The notes: generated from the letters alone by a model not told the origin. Numbered from the stretch's first letter, positions 1-9,093 are shown. The stretch is DNA of 64,000 nucleotides from Amycolatopsis sp. NBC_00345 (GCF_036116635.1 NZ_CP107995.1:4960001-5024000), one strand, 5' to 3'. Program-made: numbers and translations.

Positions 1-2703
1 TTCATGTTCCGCCGACGACGCCGCCTTACCAGCGATCGCCGCGTCGTTGCTCGCCGCGTTCGCTGCCATGCGCGCCTTGACCGCGTCCTCGTGCGCCTGT
101 GCGTCGGCCTGCGCCGCCCGTGACGCGGCCGCGCGAGCCGCGGCACCATCGACGGCCGCGTCCGCCGCCGCCTGCTGCGCTTCCGCGGCCGACTTCGCCG
201 CGGCAGCAGACGAACGAGCCGCAGCAGCCGAAGCGTCGAACGCCGGCTTCACCTCGCCCGCCGCCCGATCAGCGGCCTCCTGCGCCAACCGCGCCGCCTC
301 GAGAGCCTCGGTCGCGCGCTGCTGCGCGGCCGCGGCCTGCTCCGCGCCGACGGCCTTGGCCTGGTTCGCCACCAGCAACACGAAGTCGGCGTCGACGTCC
401 CCGCCGCTGAACGGTGCGACGACCGTGATCGCGGTGTTCGCCGGATCGGTGATCGCCTGCGCCGAGGACCTGGCCGCGACCGAGGCCTGCACCGCCAACC
501 CGGCCTGGGTGGCCGCCGACACTGACTCGGCCGCCGCCGCGTCCGCCTCGGCCTTGGTCCGCTCCGCCGACCGGACCGCCTGCACCGCTTCCGACGCGGC
601 CCGCTCCGCCAGCGACACGGCGTTACGCGCGGCCTCGGCCGCCTGCGCCTCCGAGAAGGTCGCATCCGACGCCGCCGAATCGGCCTTCAACCGCGCCGCA
701 TGGGTCGCGGCCGCTTCGGCCTCGGCCTGGTTCGCCGCCGCGTTCGCCCGCGCCGCCGCAGCGGCCGCCTGCTGGGCCGCGGCCCGGGACCGGGCCGCGT
801 GCGCACCAGCCTCGGTCGCCGCCGCACGGGCACCGGCCGCCGCACCGGTCGCGGTGTTCGCCGCACCCCGCGCCGCCCCCGCCGCGCCACGAGCGGTCAC
901 CGCCGCGCCACGAGCCTCATCCGCCGCGTCCTGCGCCGGCTTCGCGTACTGCCCACCGCGCGCCGCCGCGGCCATCGCGTCCGTCGCCGCCGCGCGGGCC
1001 TCGGCCGCGCGCTGATCGCGTTCAGCCTGGTACGCCCGGTCCCGCGCGTCCGCCGCGTTCTTCTCCTCGCCACGCGCGCGGCCTTCCGCGTCCGCCGCCC
1101 GCCCGTTCGCACCATCGGCGATACCCCGGGCCGCCGACGCGATCCCGGCCTGCCGGTCCGCCTCCGCCCGCGCCGAGTGCGCGACCGCGGCCTGCTGATC
1201 GGCCCGCGTCCGGGCGGCCGCAGCGGCCGCGCGCTCGCGTTCGGCCGTCGCCCGCGCCGCCGCCGCATTGGCGGCCTCGCGCTCCGCGGTGACTCGCGCG
1301 GTGCGCGTCCGCTCGGCCGCCGCCCACGCCTGCGCCTCGGCCGCCTCCGCGGCTTGACGTGCCGATTTCGTCCGCGCCGCCGCGTCCTTGGCCGCCTCCG
1401 CCTGCACCCGCGCGGCCTCAGCGATCTGCGCCGCCGCCTTCGCGTGCTCTTCGGCGTGCAGACGCCACTGGTGCGCTTCTTCCGCGTGCCGCTGCGCCTT
1501 CTCCTGCGCGTCACGGGCCTGATCGGTGAACGCGGTCGCGTCGATCGCGTGCTGCGCGGTCTCCGACGCACTCGCCGCGGCCTGGGCGGCGTCCGCCATG
1601 CCGGTGGCCATCTGCGCCCACTGGGTGCCGTAGGTCAGCCCGGTCTCGACCAGCACTCCGGCCTGAACCTGGGCGGAATCAGCCGCCCGCTGCGCCTCTG
1701 TCGCCGCCTGCCGGGCATAGCCGAGCTGGCGGGTGACCTCCTCCTTCTGCCGGTCGAACGCGTCCGCCGGGTGCTGACCGCCCGCGGTGTTCGCGGCCAG
1801 GATCTGCGCGGCCTTGCGGGCCTCGTTCCCCGCCGAGATCAGCGCGTTCGACGACTTCTCCAGCGCTCGCACACCGTTCCCGTGCGCCACCAGAAGATCG
1901 CGGCGGGCCTGGGCGGCCCGGGCGGCCTTGCGCGCGAGGTCCGAGAGTTCCTCGGCGGCCTTGGTGCGGGCCTCCTCGTCCTTGATCTGCTGTTCCCGCG
2001 CGTCCGCGTCGACCTTCGCCGCCGCCAGGTACCCGGTCTTGAGGAACTCGGCAATAGCCGCGTCGCCACTGTCCAAAGCGGACTGCGCGGCGCGCTGCAC
2101 CGCGGGACCCACCGCCCCGACAAGCATCTGCACCCGGGCGCGGTCACGGTCACGTACGTCCTGCGCGCCCTTGACCGTGTCGGCGTCACGCTGGTTCGCG
2201 ATGTCCTTCCCGTAAGCCAGGAACAGCCTCCGGTCCGACGCACTTCCCGCGAGCACCCGCTCGACCTCGGCCCTGAGATACGGGCCACCGGTGCCGCGCA
2301 ACGCCTGCACCTGCGCCAGCTCCGCCCGCGCGACCTCGTCCTTACGGGCCTGGGCCCGCGCCTTCGCCTCGGCGTTCCCTCGGTTGAGGAAGTCCATGAC
2401 GGCCGCATTGGTGCCGGCCGCGAGCGCCGCCGCCGCGGCGTCGCGAACCTCCTGGTCCTCAGCCAGCTCGGCGTTGTCCACCACGATCTGACGCAACCGC
2501 GGGTCACCCCAATCCGGCACCCCCGAAGACCCATCCCACTCCTGGTGCGGATCGGGCGGCATCGGCCGGGCCGGACTGTCACCCGGCGCGTCAGCCGCAG
2601 CGGCGGGCCGGACCGGCACCGCGAGTGCCGCGATGGGCTGGACCAGCCCCGCGAACACCGCGAACGCGAGGAAGACCACCAACAGTCTTCGGACGTGCTT
2701 CAA
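1..2703 (-). CDS. ALF-repeat / alanine-rich coiled-coil secreted protein (partial, C-terminus outside window)
   Basis: The minus-strand frame is open from a TTG at 2703 to the window edge (901 codons, no stop). A GGGGATGAG ribosome site lies just upstream of the TTG. The product begins MKHVRRLLVVFLAFAVFAG, a signal peptide, so it is exported. Residues about 60-250 carry ALF-type helical repeats (for example ALDSGDAAIAEFLKTGYLAA). The rest visible is Ala/Glu/Lys/Arg-rich heptad-like sequence, a long coiled coil. The organisation matches the large toxin at 38964-43223, so a Hint and toxin domain may lie beyond the edge; that is inference. It is preceded on the same strand by another ALF-repeat gene. 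Function is otherwise unknown. Confidence 0.8.
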   Translation of the reverse strand, partial: MKHVRRLLVVFLAFAVFAGLVQPIAALAVPVRPAAAADAPGDSPARPMPPDPHQEWDGSSGVPDWGDPRLRQIVVDNAELAEDQEVRDAAAAALAAGTNAAVMDFLNRGNAEAKARAQARKDEVARAELAQVQALRGTGGPYLRAEVERVLAGSASDRRLFLAYGKDIANQRDADTVKGAQDVRDRDRARVQMLVGAVGPAVQRAAQSALDSGDAAIAEFLKTGYLAAAKVDADAREQQIKDEEARTKAAEELSDLARKAARAAQARRDLLVAHGNGVRALEKSSNALISAGNEARKAAQILAANTAGGQHPADAFDRQKEEVTRQLGYARQAATEAQRAADSAQVQAGVLVETGLTYGTQWAQMATGMADAAQAAASASETAQHAIDATAFTDQARDAQEKAQRHAEEAHQWRLHAEEHAKAAAQIAEAARVQAEAAKDAAARTKSARQAAEAAEAQAWAAAERTRTARVTAEREAANAAAARATAERERAAAAAARTRADQQAAVAHSARAEADRQAGIASAARGIADGANGRAADAEGRARGEEKNAADARDRAYQAERDQRAAEARAAATDAMAAAARGGQYAKPAQDAADEARGAAVTARGAAGAARGAANTATGAAAGARAAATEAGAHAARSRAAAQQAAAAAARANAAANQAEAEAAATHAARLKADSAASDATFSEAQAAEAARNAVSLAERAASEAVQAVRSAERTKAEADAAAAESVSAATQAGLAVQASVAARSSAQAITDPANTAITVVAPFSGGDVDADFVLLVANQAKAVGAEQAAAAQQRATEALEAARLAQEAADRAAGEVKPAFDASAAAARSSAAAAKSAAEAQQAAADAAVDGAAARAAASRAAQADAQAHEDAVKARMAANAASNDAAIAGKAASSAEHE

Positions 2704-2746
2704 CTCATCCCCCTGTTTTCGAGTGCGACGAAGGCACACGTGAAGT

Positions 2747-2794
2747 ACTCAGCGCTCGTTGCTCAGTGCTCGGTGCTCAGTGCTGTGTGCTCAG
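2747..2794. repeat. 14-bp tandem repeat, about 3.4 copies
   Basis: Units start at 2747, 2761 and 2775, with a partial unit at 2789. The core is GCTCAGTGCTCGGT with a few substitutions. The array lies between the two ALF-repeat genes, and its last partial copy contains the stop codon of the upstream gene (2791-2793). Confidence 0.75.
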
Positions 2795-3849
2795 GCGGTG
2801 GCGCGGACGCGCTGCTCACCATCGAGGGCCTGCTGCAGCAGCGCGGTCCAGTACTCGGCCTGCTGCGCGGCGACCTTGCCCTCCTCGGTCCACACGGCCT
2901 GGCTCGCCTGCGCGGGCCCGACAATCGCGGCCCAGTTCGGGCCGCTCGCCGCATTCGCCGCGGCCAGCACCGACGCCCAGTTCGCCGCCTGGCGGTCAGC
3001 GAGGAGCTGGGCCTCACCCCAGTACGAGCGGGCCGGCGTGGTCTGCTCGCCGACCGCCTGCCAGGCCCGCACCGCGGCGGCGCGGGCCTTTTCGGCGAGG
3101 TCACCGGAAGCGTCCCGCGCGGCTTGCTCGGCGGCGGCCGCGTCACTCAGCAGCCCGGAAAGTGTTGCCCGCCAGCGTATTTCGTCGTCGGCGCTACGCA
3201 AACGGTGCGTGTCAAGGTCAAGCTTGGCGCCGAACGCCCAGCCGTTGGCGAAGAAGTCGACGACGTCACTGTCCGTCGAGCCGACGCGGACGGCGTAGGA
3301 AGCGCTCACCCGCACCTGCTCACCGGGGTCGTTCACAGCAAGGTCGCGGACAAATTTCCGGTCGCCCTCGGCGAGCGCCTTCGCCTGTTCACCCTTGACC
3401 TCACGGGCCGCGCTGTCCCGCTGCTTGGCCGCCTCGAATCCGCCGTTCGCGAAACGCTCACGGTCGGCGTCATCACGACTGTTCACCGCGTCCTGCGCCG
3501 CGGCATGCACCTCAGGCGAGAACTCCGCCGGATAGGTCGCCAGCACCCGCTTGGCGAAGTCGGCGTCACGGGCCTTCTTCTGCGCGGACAGCGTGACCGC
3601 GTAGTCGTAACCGGAGTCCTTGAACTGCCGGACAGCTGCCTCCGGCGCACTGGACAGCAACGCCTGCCAGGCAGCGATCCGCACCACGGACCGCGGATCG
3701 TTCAACGCCAGATACTGCACCCAGACCTTGTCCGCAGTGAAATCCTTCACGCTGACGGTGGCGGCCAGCGCCGCCGACGGCGACACGACCGAGCCCAGCG
3801 CAACCGCCATCGACAAACAGACCGCAGACATGAGAAAGCGTTTACGCAT
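2791..3849 (-). CDS. secreted ALF-repeat protein, 352 aa
   Basis: The start is taken as the ATG at 3849, with GGAGGGGAACC just upstream; it begins MRKRFLMSAVCLSMAVALG, a clear signal peptide ending near SAALA. The mature part has at least two ALF-like helical repeats: one around ALNDPRSVVRIAAWQALLSS, another around AVNDPGEQVRVSASYAV. An Ala-rich helical C-terminus with many Trp residues follows. ALF repeats are short helical units known from actinobacterial polymorphic-toxin proteins; their ligand is not known. There is no Hint or nuclease domain here, so this is not itself a complete toxin. The next gene starts 87 bases downstream on the same strand and is also ALF-type, suggesting a paired locus. 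Confidence 0.8.
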   Translation of the reverse strand: MRKRFLMSAVCLSMAVALGSVVSPSAALAATVSVKDFTADKVWVQYLALNDPRSVVRIAAWQALLSSAPEAAVRQFKDSGYDYAVTLSAQKKARDADFAKRVLATYPAEFSPEVHAAAQDAVNSRDDADRERFANGGFEAAKQRDSAAREVKGEQAKALAEGDRKFVRDLAVNDPGEQVRVSASYAVRVGSTDSDVVDFFANGWAFGAKLDLDTHRLRSADDEIRWRATLSGLLSDAAAAEQAARDASGDLAEKARAAAVRAWQAVGEQTTPARSYWGEAQLLADRQAANWASVLAAANAASGPNWAAIVGPAQASQAVWTEEGKVAAQQAEYWTALLQQALDGEQRVRATA

Positions 3850-4201
3850 CGGTTCCCCTCCCCGGGACCGCCGGCGGAATCGCCGAACGCGGATAAAGCA
3901 AAGGTAATGGAACGGTCTACAGCAGACCAGCGAGACCATCATCACCCGCCACAACATCGGACACCAGGTAACAAAAGGGCGGGAACAACGATCACCGGAA
4001 TTCCGACGCCGACCGGACCAGCACCGACCGGCCAGACGGACGATTCCGGTGGCTCGTAACGGACTGGCCGGACCGGGGGCCGCGACTGTTACCCGCGGCC
4101 ACCCCACCCAAGCCTGCGGCGGACGTCATCAGCCTCTCGCCGGAGCCAGCACACGGCTGCAGCTACCAGCGGCCGTGGCGGCACGTTCCCGCAGCGCCCG
4201 T
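3850..4201. other. gene-free stretch, promoter region of the ALF-repeat pair
   Basis: No reading frame here has recognisable protein content. Both flanking genes run leftward, so this should hold the promoter of the ALF gene at 3849. It is somewhat less GC-rich near 3890-3990. No clear -35/-10 pair, hairpin or repeat stands out. Confidence 0.5.
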
Positions 4202-5026
4202 TCAGTCGTCGACGGTCGATGCCGCGGCGGCGATCGGCTCGAGCCCCGTGATCAGCTCGTCGAGTTCGTCCGCGCTGAGCACGTCGTACGCCGGCGCCGC
4301 CAGTTCGTCGGTGAGGGCCTCGATCCGCTCCCTGGTCTCGCGGCCGGCGGCGGTGAACCCGCCGGCGGCGTCGACGAGGCCGCGGCCACGCAGCCCGTCG
4401 ACGACAGCAGCCAGCTGTGCCTTGGGCAAGTGCTGGACCCGGCCGAACTCCTCCGCCCGCATTCCGAGGGCGAGCGCGAAGAGGACGTGAGCCTCGGTGC
4501 CGCCGATGCCGTGGGCGACGAGGGCGGCGTTGTGGCCGTCCCCGCGGTGCTCTCGCAGAAGCGTCGCCGCGTGCCAGATCCTGGCCACCGGCTCCTCGGG
4601 CACGTCGAGCGCCCGGAGCCCGGCGTACAGCACCCGGCCCTCGATCGGCGCGCTGACCGCTGCCCGGGTGGCGAGGTCGGCGACCCGCACCAGGCCGGGG
4701 GAATCGGCGAGGTCCCCGATCAGCTGCCGCAGCGCGGCGGCGCTACCCCGCTCGCGCACGGCGATCGCCTCCGCCGGGGTGGTCTTCCCCCAGACCCACG
4801 GGATGTGGCGCGCCACCTCGCCGTCGGCGAAGTTGTAGAAGACCGCGTGCACCACCTCGGCCGGTGCCAGCCCCAGCGGCGCCGCCCGGCCCGCGAAGTA
4901 TCCGTCCCAGTAGTTACGCATGCCGAGGGCCAGGAACTCCTCGTTCGGCATCTCGGAGAAGGCGAGGGTGCCGATCGCCTCGACGAACTCGAACATACGG
5001 TGGACCTTGGCCTGTGGGTGCGACAT
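4202..5026 (-). CDS. SCO6745-family protein (winged-helix-like, function unknown)
   Basis: A protein of 274 residues with the hallmarks of the actinobacterial SCO6745 family: an N-terminal helical part with GMRNYWDGYFAGRAAPLG, then HAVFYNFADGEV and IPWVW, and a C-terminal MarR-like winged-helix part (KAQLAAVVDGLRGRGLVDAAG, about residues 200-250). No enzymatic motif is visible. The C-terminal half reads like a DNA-binding or dimerisation fold, so a regulatory or ligand-binding role is possible. It stands alone, with more than 300 bases on each side. Family name is by recognition; biochemical role unknown. Confidence 0.75.
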   Translation of the reverse strand: MSHPQAKVHRMFEFVEAIGTLAFSEMPNEEFLALGMRNYWDGYFAGRAAPLGLAPAEVVHAVFYNFADGEVARHIPWVWGKTTPAEAIAVRERGSAAALRQLIGDLADSPGLVRVADLATRAAVSAPIEGRVLYAGLRALDVPEEPVARIWHAATLLREHRGDGHNAALVAHGIGGTEAHVLFALALGMRAEEFGRVQHLPKAQLAAVVDGLRGRGLVDAAGGFTAAGRETRERIEALTDELAAPAYDVLSADELDELITGLEPIAAAASTVDD

Positions 5027-5342
5027 CGGTCGGCCTCTCTCGTGGTCGTGACCGCGCCCTCATGGGCGGCCTCACCCTGGCTACGAACGACGCGGCCCGG
5101 ATCCGACAACTCCAGCCGATTCCGCCGGGGGGGGTGTCGAGTGTCAGCCCTGCCGGGGGTCAAGCACACGCCCGTCCGATCAGCTCGGCGCCGGACGCGG
5201 CAGTCGAGGTAGCGATGGAACACGCCCCCGGACAGCATCGCGGCGACCGTGGATCCGTTTCCGCCGTGGTGTGCGGTGGCGCTCCGGAATGGGGATGCGG
5301 CCCAGCCGGGTAGGGCTTCGGGCCGCTCGTCCGGCTGTCGCG
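5027..5342. other. gene-free stretch upstream of the SCO6745-family gene
   Basis: Only antisense and low-quality frames occur here. The stretch lies between the stop of the PucR-type regulator and the start of the SCO6745-family gene, both on the minus strand, so it should contain the latter's promoter. It includes a run of eight G near 5127-5134. No convincing hairpin terminator was seen. Confidence 0.45.
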
Positions 5343-6617
5343 TCAAGAGACCGCGATCCCGGCGCCCCGGCCGCTCGTTCCGGCCGAGGCCAGGCGGGCG
5401 GCGACGGCCGCGATCACGCGGGGCAGGCCTGTCGGCTGAAGCGGGTCGATGCCGGTGAGCTGGTGCACGCGCCGTAGCCGGTAGTCGACGGTGTTCGGGT
5501 GGACGTGGAGCACGGCCGCGGTGCGGCGGCGGTTGACCTGCTGGGCCAGGTAGCACTCCAGCGTGGCCAGCAGAACGGGATGGGCGTCCAGCGGCTCCAG
5601 CAGCGCCGCGAGCCGGTCGCGGGCCGGGCCCGGCCGGGTGAGCTGGTACTCCACGAGCAGGTCGTCGACCCGGTACAGCCCGGGTTCCCGGCCGAACCAG
5701 CCCACCACGTCGAGTACCTCGGCGGTCCTGGTGGCCGCCCCGGGAATGTCCGCGGCGGCGACGGCTTCCGCGGCGGCGGTCACCGGCGCCCCGGCCGAAC
5801 GGCCCGCACGCGCCACCACCGCGTCCCAGCCCTTCCAGTCCACTTCGGACAGTTCAGGCCGGTCGGCCGGGGCCGAGAGCGGCAACAGCACCAGCCCACC
5901 GGTCCCCTCCATCGCGGCGAGCACCGGTTCGGCACACACTTGCTCGAAGGTGGCGACGAACCGGCGAAGCTTGCGGCGTACCGCGATGGCGGCGTCGACG
6001 GTCTCGGTGCCTTCGTCCGGATGGCGGCCCAGTTCGACCGTGAGCACGAGATACCGCTCGGCTGGGGTGATCCCGGCCGCCCGCGCGCCGGGCTCGGCGC
6101 CGAGCAACACCGAAAGCAGCGTGCGCCGATCGTCGTGTTCCTGGCCGAGTTTGGTGCGCAACTCGTCGACGTAGCCGACGGCGACCGCCTTGATGATCGA
6201 GCCGAGGAAGCCGAGCACTTGGTCCGCCGTCGCACTGACAGCGGCGACGTCGCCGTCGCCCGCTTCAGCGGCCAATACAGCGAAGATCTCCCGGACGCCG
6301 GCGTGGTATGCCCCGAACACGGCGTCCAGCGGAATGCCCTCCTCGGCCCGGCGCGCGGCGGAAGCGGTCAGCTGGGCGAGCTCGTTGTCGCTGAGCGGCC
6401 TGCCTTCGCGCAGGCTCCGCGCGAACGCGCGCACGACGTGGCGCGTGATCGCGGTGATGTCCCCGGCCAGCTGTTCCGGGGGCAGCCGCCGGTAGTCGGC
6501 GACGTCGTTCTTGATCCGGTCCAGTACCCGGGACGCCATGCCCGGCGCCAGATCCGCCAGCAAGCGGTGCACCGGCGTCCCGTTCAAAACCCAAGGCCGT
6601 TCTTTGTGTCCGGTCAC
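5343..6617 (-). CDS. PucR/CdaR-type transcriptional regulator
   Basis: A 424-residue regulator. The C-terminus has the PucR-type helix-turn-helix: residues about 365-410 read LAQQVNRRRTAAVLHVHPNT followed by VDYRLRRVHQLTGIDPLQPTGL, the diagnostic end of this family. The middle is a degenerate GGDEF-like regulatory region (about 170-300). The N-terminal 150 residues are helical and probably sense a ligand, with no recognisable transmembrane part. It is transcribed away from the SGNH hydrolase at 6721 with about 100 bases between them, so it may control that gene and itself. The target metabolite cannot be read from sequence. Confidence 0.85.
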   Translation of the reverse strand: MTGHKERPWVLNGTPVHRLLADLAPGMASRVLDRIKNDVADYRRLPPEQLAGDITAITRHVVRAFARSLREGRPLSDNELAQLTASAARRAEEGIPLDAVFGAYHAGVREIFAVLAAEAGDGDVAAVSATADQVLGFLGSIIKAVAVGYVDELRTKLGQEHDDRRTLLSVLLGAEPGARAAGITPAERYLVLTVELGRHPDEGTETVDAAIAVRRKLRRFVATFEQVCAEPVLAAMEGTGGLVLLPLSAPADRPELSEVDWKGWDAVVARAGRSAGAPVTAAAEAVAAADIPGAATRTAEVLDVVGWFGREPGLYRVDDLLVEYQLTRPGPARDRLAALLEPLDAHPVLLATLECYLAQQVNRRRTAAVLHVHPNTVDYRLRRVHQLTGIDPLQPTGLPRVIAAVAARLASAGTSGRGAGIAVS

Positions 6618-6720
6618 AAGCTCCGCCTCTGTTTCCTGCGTGCATTCCCAGCGTCCGGGAGCCCAGAAGCGGCCGATGATGTCACGGACTCAAGGTTTCC
6701 ACCCCATCATGGAGGATTAC

Positions 6721-7563
6721 GTGAAACTCAGAGCGAGACGAAGCTGGCTCGTCGCACTGGCCGTGACGGCGGTGTTCACCGCGACGGCGGGGACCGCCAC
6801 CGCGGAAACGCCCGGCTACGTGGCGTTGGGCGACTCCGCCGCGGCAGGCCCGTTCGTGCTCCCGGTGGACGACTCGTCCCCCGGCTGCCTGCGCAGCCTG
6901 GCCGACTACCCGCACGCCGTCGCGAGCCAGCTCGGCCTTGACCTGGCCGACGTCACCTGTTCCAGCGCCGCGACCGCGGACATGACCGCACCCCAGCAGA
7001 CCTCCAAGGGCCCGGTCGCCCCACAGCTGGACGCACTCACCACGAACACCGGCACGGTCACCCTGACCATCGGCGCGAACGACATCGGTGTGGCCGCCAC
7101 CGTGGTCTCCTGCGTCCTCAACCCGTCCTGCGCGGACCGGCTCACCGCCGGCGGGCACGACCAGCTGGCCGAAAAGATCGGCGCCTTCGCACCGCGGTGG
7201 GGCGAGCTGATCGACCAGATCAAGACCCGCGCGCCGAACGCGAAAGTCTACGTCGTCGGCTACGGGACCTACTTCCCCCACAACGGGTGCTGGCCCGGCA
7301 TTCCCGTGACGGCCGAGGACGCCAACTACATCCAGGACACCATCGGGCGGCTCGACACCATGCTCGCCCTCGAGGCGGCCGTGCACGGCGCGAAGTTCAT
7401 CGACATCCGCCCGCCCAGCGTCGGCCACGACATGTGCGCGGCACCGTGGACGAAGTGGTTCGAGGGCCTGATCCCGACCTCGATCGCGGCCCCGCTGCAC
7501 CCGAACAAGACCGGCATGGCCGCCATCGGGACCTACGCGGCGAACGCGATCCAGGGCGGCTGA
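6721..7563 (+). CDS. secreted SGNH/GDSL hydrolase (esterase/lipase)
   Basis: The start is the GTG at 6721, with GGAGG five bases upstream; an in-frame ATG at 6709 overlaps that site and is less likely. The 280-residue product begins with a signal peptide cleaved near TATA-ET. Catalytic blocks are present: VALGDSAAAG (Ser about 39), GAND (about 118-121) and LHPNKTGM (His about 260). Six cysteines suggest disulfides, as in the Streptomyces secreted lipases and phospholipases of this family. It should hydrolyse an ester outside the cell; the substrate is not predictable. It is divergent from the PucR-type regulator and followed by a strong terminator. Confidence 0.88.
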   Translation: MKLRARRSWLVALAVTAVFTATAGTATAETPGYVALGDSAAAGPFVLPVDDSSPGCLRSLADYPHAVASQLGLDLADVTCSSAATADMTAPQQTSKGPVAPQLDALTTNTGTVTLTIGANDIGVAATVVSCVLNPSCADRLTAGGHDQLAEKIGAFAPRWGELIDQIKTRAPNAKVYVVGYGTYFPHNGCWPGIPVTAEDANYIQDTIGRLDTMLALEAAVHGAKFIDIRPPSVGHDMCAAPWTKWFEGLIPTSIAAPLHPNKTGMAAIGTYAANAIQGG

Positions 7564-7667
7564 CCGCCAAGCCCCAGCCGCACCCGGACGGTTGGCAGTC
7601 CAGCAGGACGTGGCGGTCGATCTTTCACCCCTGGTGCCCGTAGGTATCGGCGCGCCACAGCGGAAAG

Positions 7668-7702
7668 GGGTCCTGCGAAAGCAGTTCGCAGGACCCGTTT
7701 TC
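7668..7702 (+). terminator. rho-independent terminator after the SGNH hydrolase
   Basis: A perfect 12-bp stem (GGGTCCTGCGAA paired with TTCGCAGGACCC, 7668-7696) has a 5-base loop and is followed by GTTTT. It lies about 100 bases past the hydrolase stop. Confidence 0.8.
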
Positions 7703-7709
7703 CGTTGCA

Positions 7710-8138
7710 CGGTCAGAAGACCGGCGCAGATGCTCGCCGCCGCTCTGCACGCCGAGATTGCCGCCTACATCGAGCAGTTCGTCGACCAGGTTGCGTTCGT
7801 GCAAACGACGCGGCATGACCGCGCTGGCGATCGGGGACGGGGCGCTCGGATTCCGGATGGCGATCCGGGAGGTATTCCCCGAATCCCGGGAGCAGCGGTA
7901 CTGGTTTCATAAGCAAGCCAATGCGCTTGCCGCGCTGCCGAAATCGGCGCACCCGAACGCGATCAAGGCGATGCAAGAGATTTACGACGCCGATGTGTTG
8001 CTGGATTTCTACCGCTATCCCGCCGAGCACTGGTTGCGTCTGCGGACCACCAATCCCATCCTGGCCGGAACGACGTTCAAGAACGGTGAACCCGTCGAAC
8101 GCGGTGACGCGCCAGAAGACGATCGGCGTGCGGCGTAA
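7710..8138 (+). pseudogene. IS256-family transposase remnant with internal deletions
   Basis: Three pieces of an actinobacterial IS256 (mutator-type) transposase are joined. An N-terminal piece in one frame reads AQMLAAALHAEIAAYIEQF (about 7724-7793). A central piece in another frame reads LAIGDGALGFRMAIREVFPE, then WFHKQANALAALPKSA, then FYRYPAEHWLRLRTTNPI. It runs directly into a C-terminal piece, TTFKNGEPVERG. A whole transposase is about 400 residues; here most of the DDE core between these blocks is missing and a frame change is needed. No terminal inverted repeats were found, so the element is dead. Confidence 0.85.
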
Positions 8139-8218
8139 CCGGCATCGATTGATCGCTGAGGCCACCTGGCGTTGTCAGCATTGTGGCCCATACGGTCCAG
8201 AACCAGTACTGTGGGGGC

Positions 8219-8815
8219 ATGCCCCGACCTCGTGAGTTCGACGAAGATCGCGTGGTCCTCGCTATCCGCGACGAGTTCTGGGACAAGGGGTACGCGGCGA
8301 CGTCGATGGACGGCCTGCTGCGCGTGAGCGGGCTGGGCAAAGGCAGCCTTTACGGGGCGTTCGGGGACAAACGCAGCCTGTTCCTGCGGGTGCTGCGCGA
8401 CTACGACGACGCGAACCTGCTGATGCTGCGCGAGCGTCTGGTGTCCGCGGCGCGGGGGATCGACCTGGTCCGCGAGTTCGTGCTCGGCTCGACCGCGGAC
8501 CCGACCGGAGCAACTGCGCGCCGGGGTTGCCTGCTGGCCAACAGCAACGCCGAGCTTGCCACCAGCACTCCGGACGTGGCTGCCGAGGCCCGCCGCAGCT
8601 ACGACGCAATCGCCGCCACCCTCACCGCGGCACTGGAGCGCGCCCAGCGCGAAGGCGACCTCGACCCCGGCGCCGACCCCGCCGAGACAGCCCGCGCGGC
8701 CCTCGTCGCCCAGCTCGGCCTCATCGCGCTCGGGCGCACCGGCATGGACATCGACATGCTCACCACGGTGGCCCAGTCCACTCTGGCGCGGTTACTGCCT
8801 ACCCCGACGCGGTAG
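8219..8815 (+). CDS. TetR/AcrR-family transcriptional regulator
   Basis: The start is the ATG at 8219 (MPRPREFDEDRVV), with GGGGG immediately upstream; 198 residues. The N-terminal HTH reads YAATSMDGLLRVSGLGKGSL then YGAFGDKRSLF (about residues 25-55), the TetR signature. A C-terminal ligand pocket of the TetR_C type follows, including GATARRGCLLANSNAEL. The next gene, an SDR oxidoreductase 278 bases downstream on the same strand, has a perfect palindrome at its promoter and is the natural candidate target. The inducer is unknown. Confidence 0.88.
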   Translation: MPRPREFDEDRVVLAIRDEFWDKGYAATSMDGLLRVSGLGKGSLYGAFGDKRSLFLRVLRDYDDANLLMLRERLVSAARGIDLVREFVLGSTADPTGATARRGCLLANSNAELATSTPDVAAEARRSYDAIAATLTAALERAQREGDLDPGADPAETARAALVAQLGLIALGRTGMDIDMLTTVAQSTLARLLPTPTR

Positions 8816-9026
8816 CAACAACTCACCGGCCGACCTGCACCGCCGTGGCCCGCAACCGGCCTCGAGCCCTGCGAGGTGCGCCCTGCGGCTCTTACTGGGG
8901 GCCATTGTCTGTCGGCTGGGCTCCGGCGCCATGGCCGATCGTCGGGCCGTTCGGACTGCGACCCGGCGGGCCGGCTCGGTCGCGGGGCCGCGCCGAGGAG
9001 TCGGCCCTCCCGATGCCGAAGGAATC

Positions 9027-9078
9027 TTGACTGTCCGGTCCAGATCAGGGAAGGTTATGGACGTAAGAGTCCATAACC
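9027..9078 (+). promoter_or_regulatory. candidate promoter with a perfect palindromic operator upstream of the SDR gene
   Basis: GGTTATGGAC at 9053-9062 and its exact reverse complement GTCCATAACC at 9069-9078 are separated by six bases. A TTGACT hexamer at 9027-9032 could be the -35, which would put the palindrome over the -10 and start site. GGAAGGAGG follows and leads to the ATG at 9094. The layout suggests repressor control, possibly by the TetR protein encoded upstream. Confidence 0.65.
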
Positions 9079-9093
9079 TGGAAGGAGGGCGGC

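Noticed and set aside
47..1015. 322-codon rightward Ala/Ser/Arg frame
   Set aside because: Mirror of the Ala-rich coiled-coil gene on the minus strand; composition is an artefact of GCG/CGC-type codons.
700..4059. 1119-codon rightward open frame rich in Arg and Gly
   Set aside because: It is antisense to the two ALF-repeat genes; high GC keeps the opposite frames open. It has no domain-like content.
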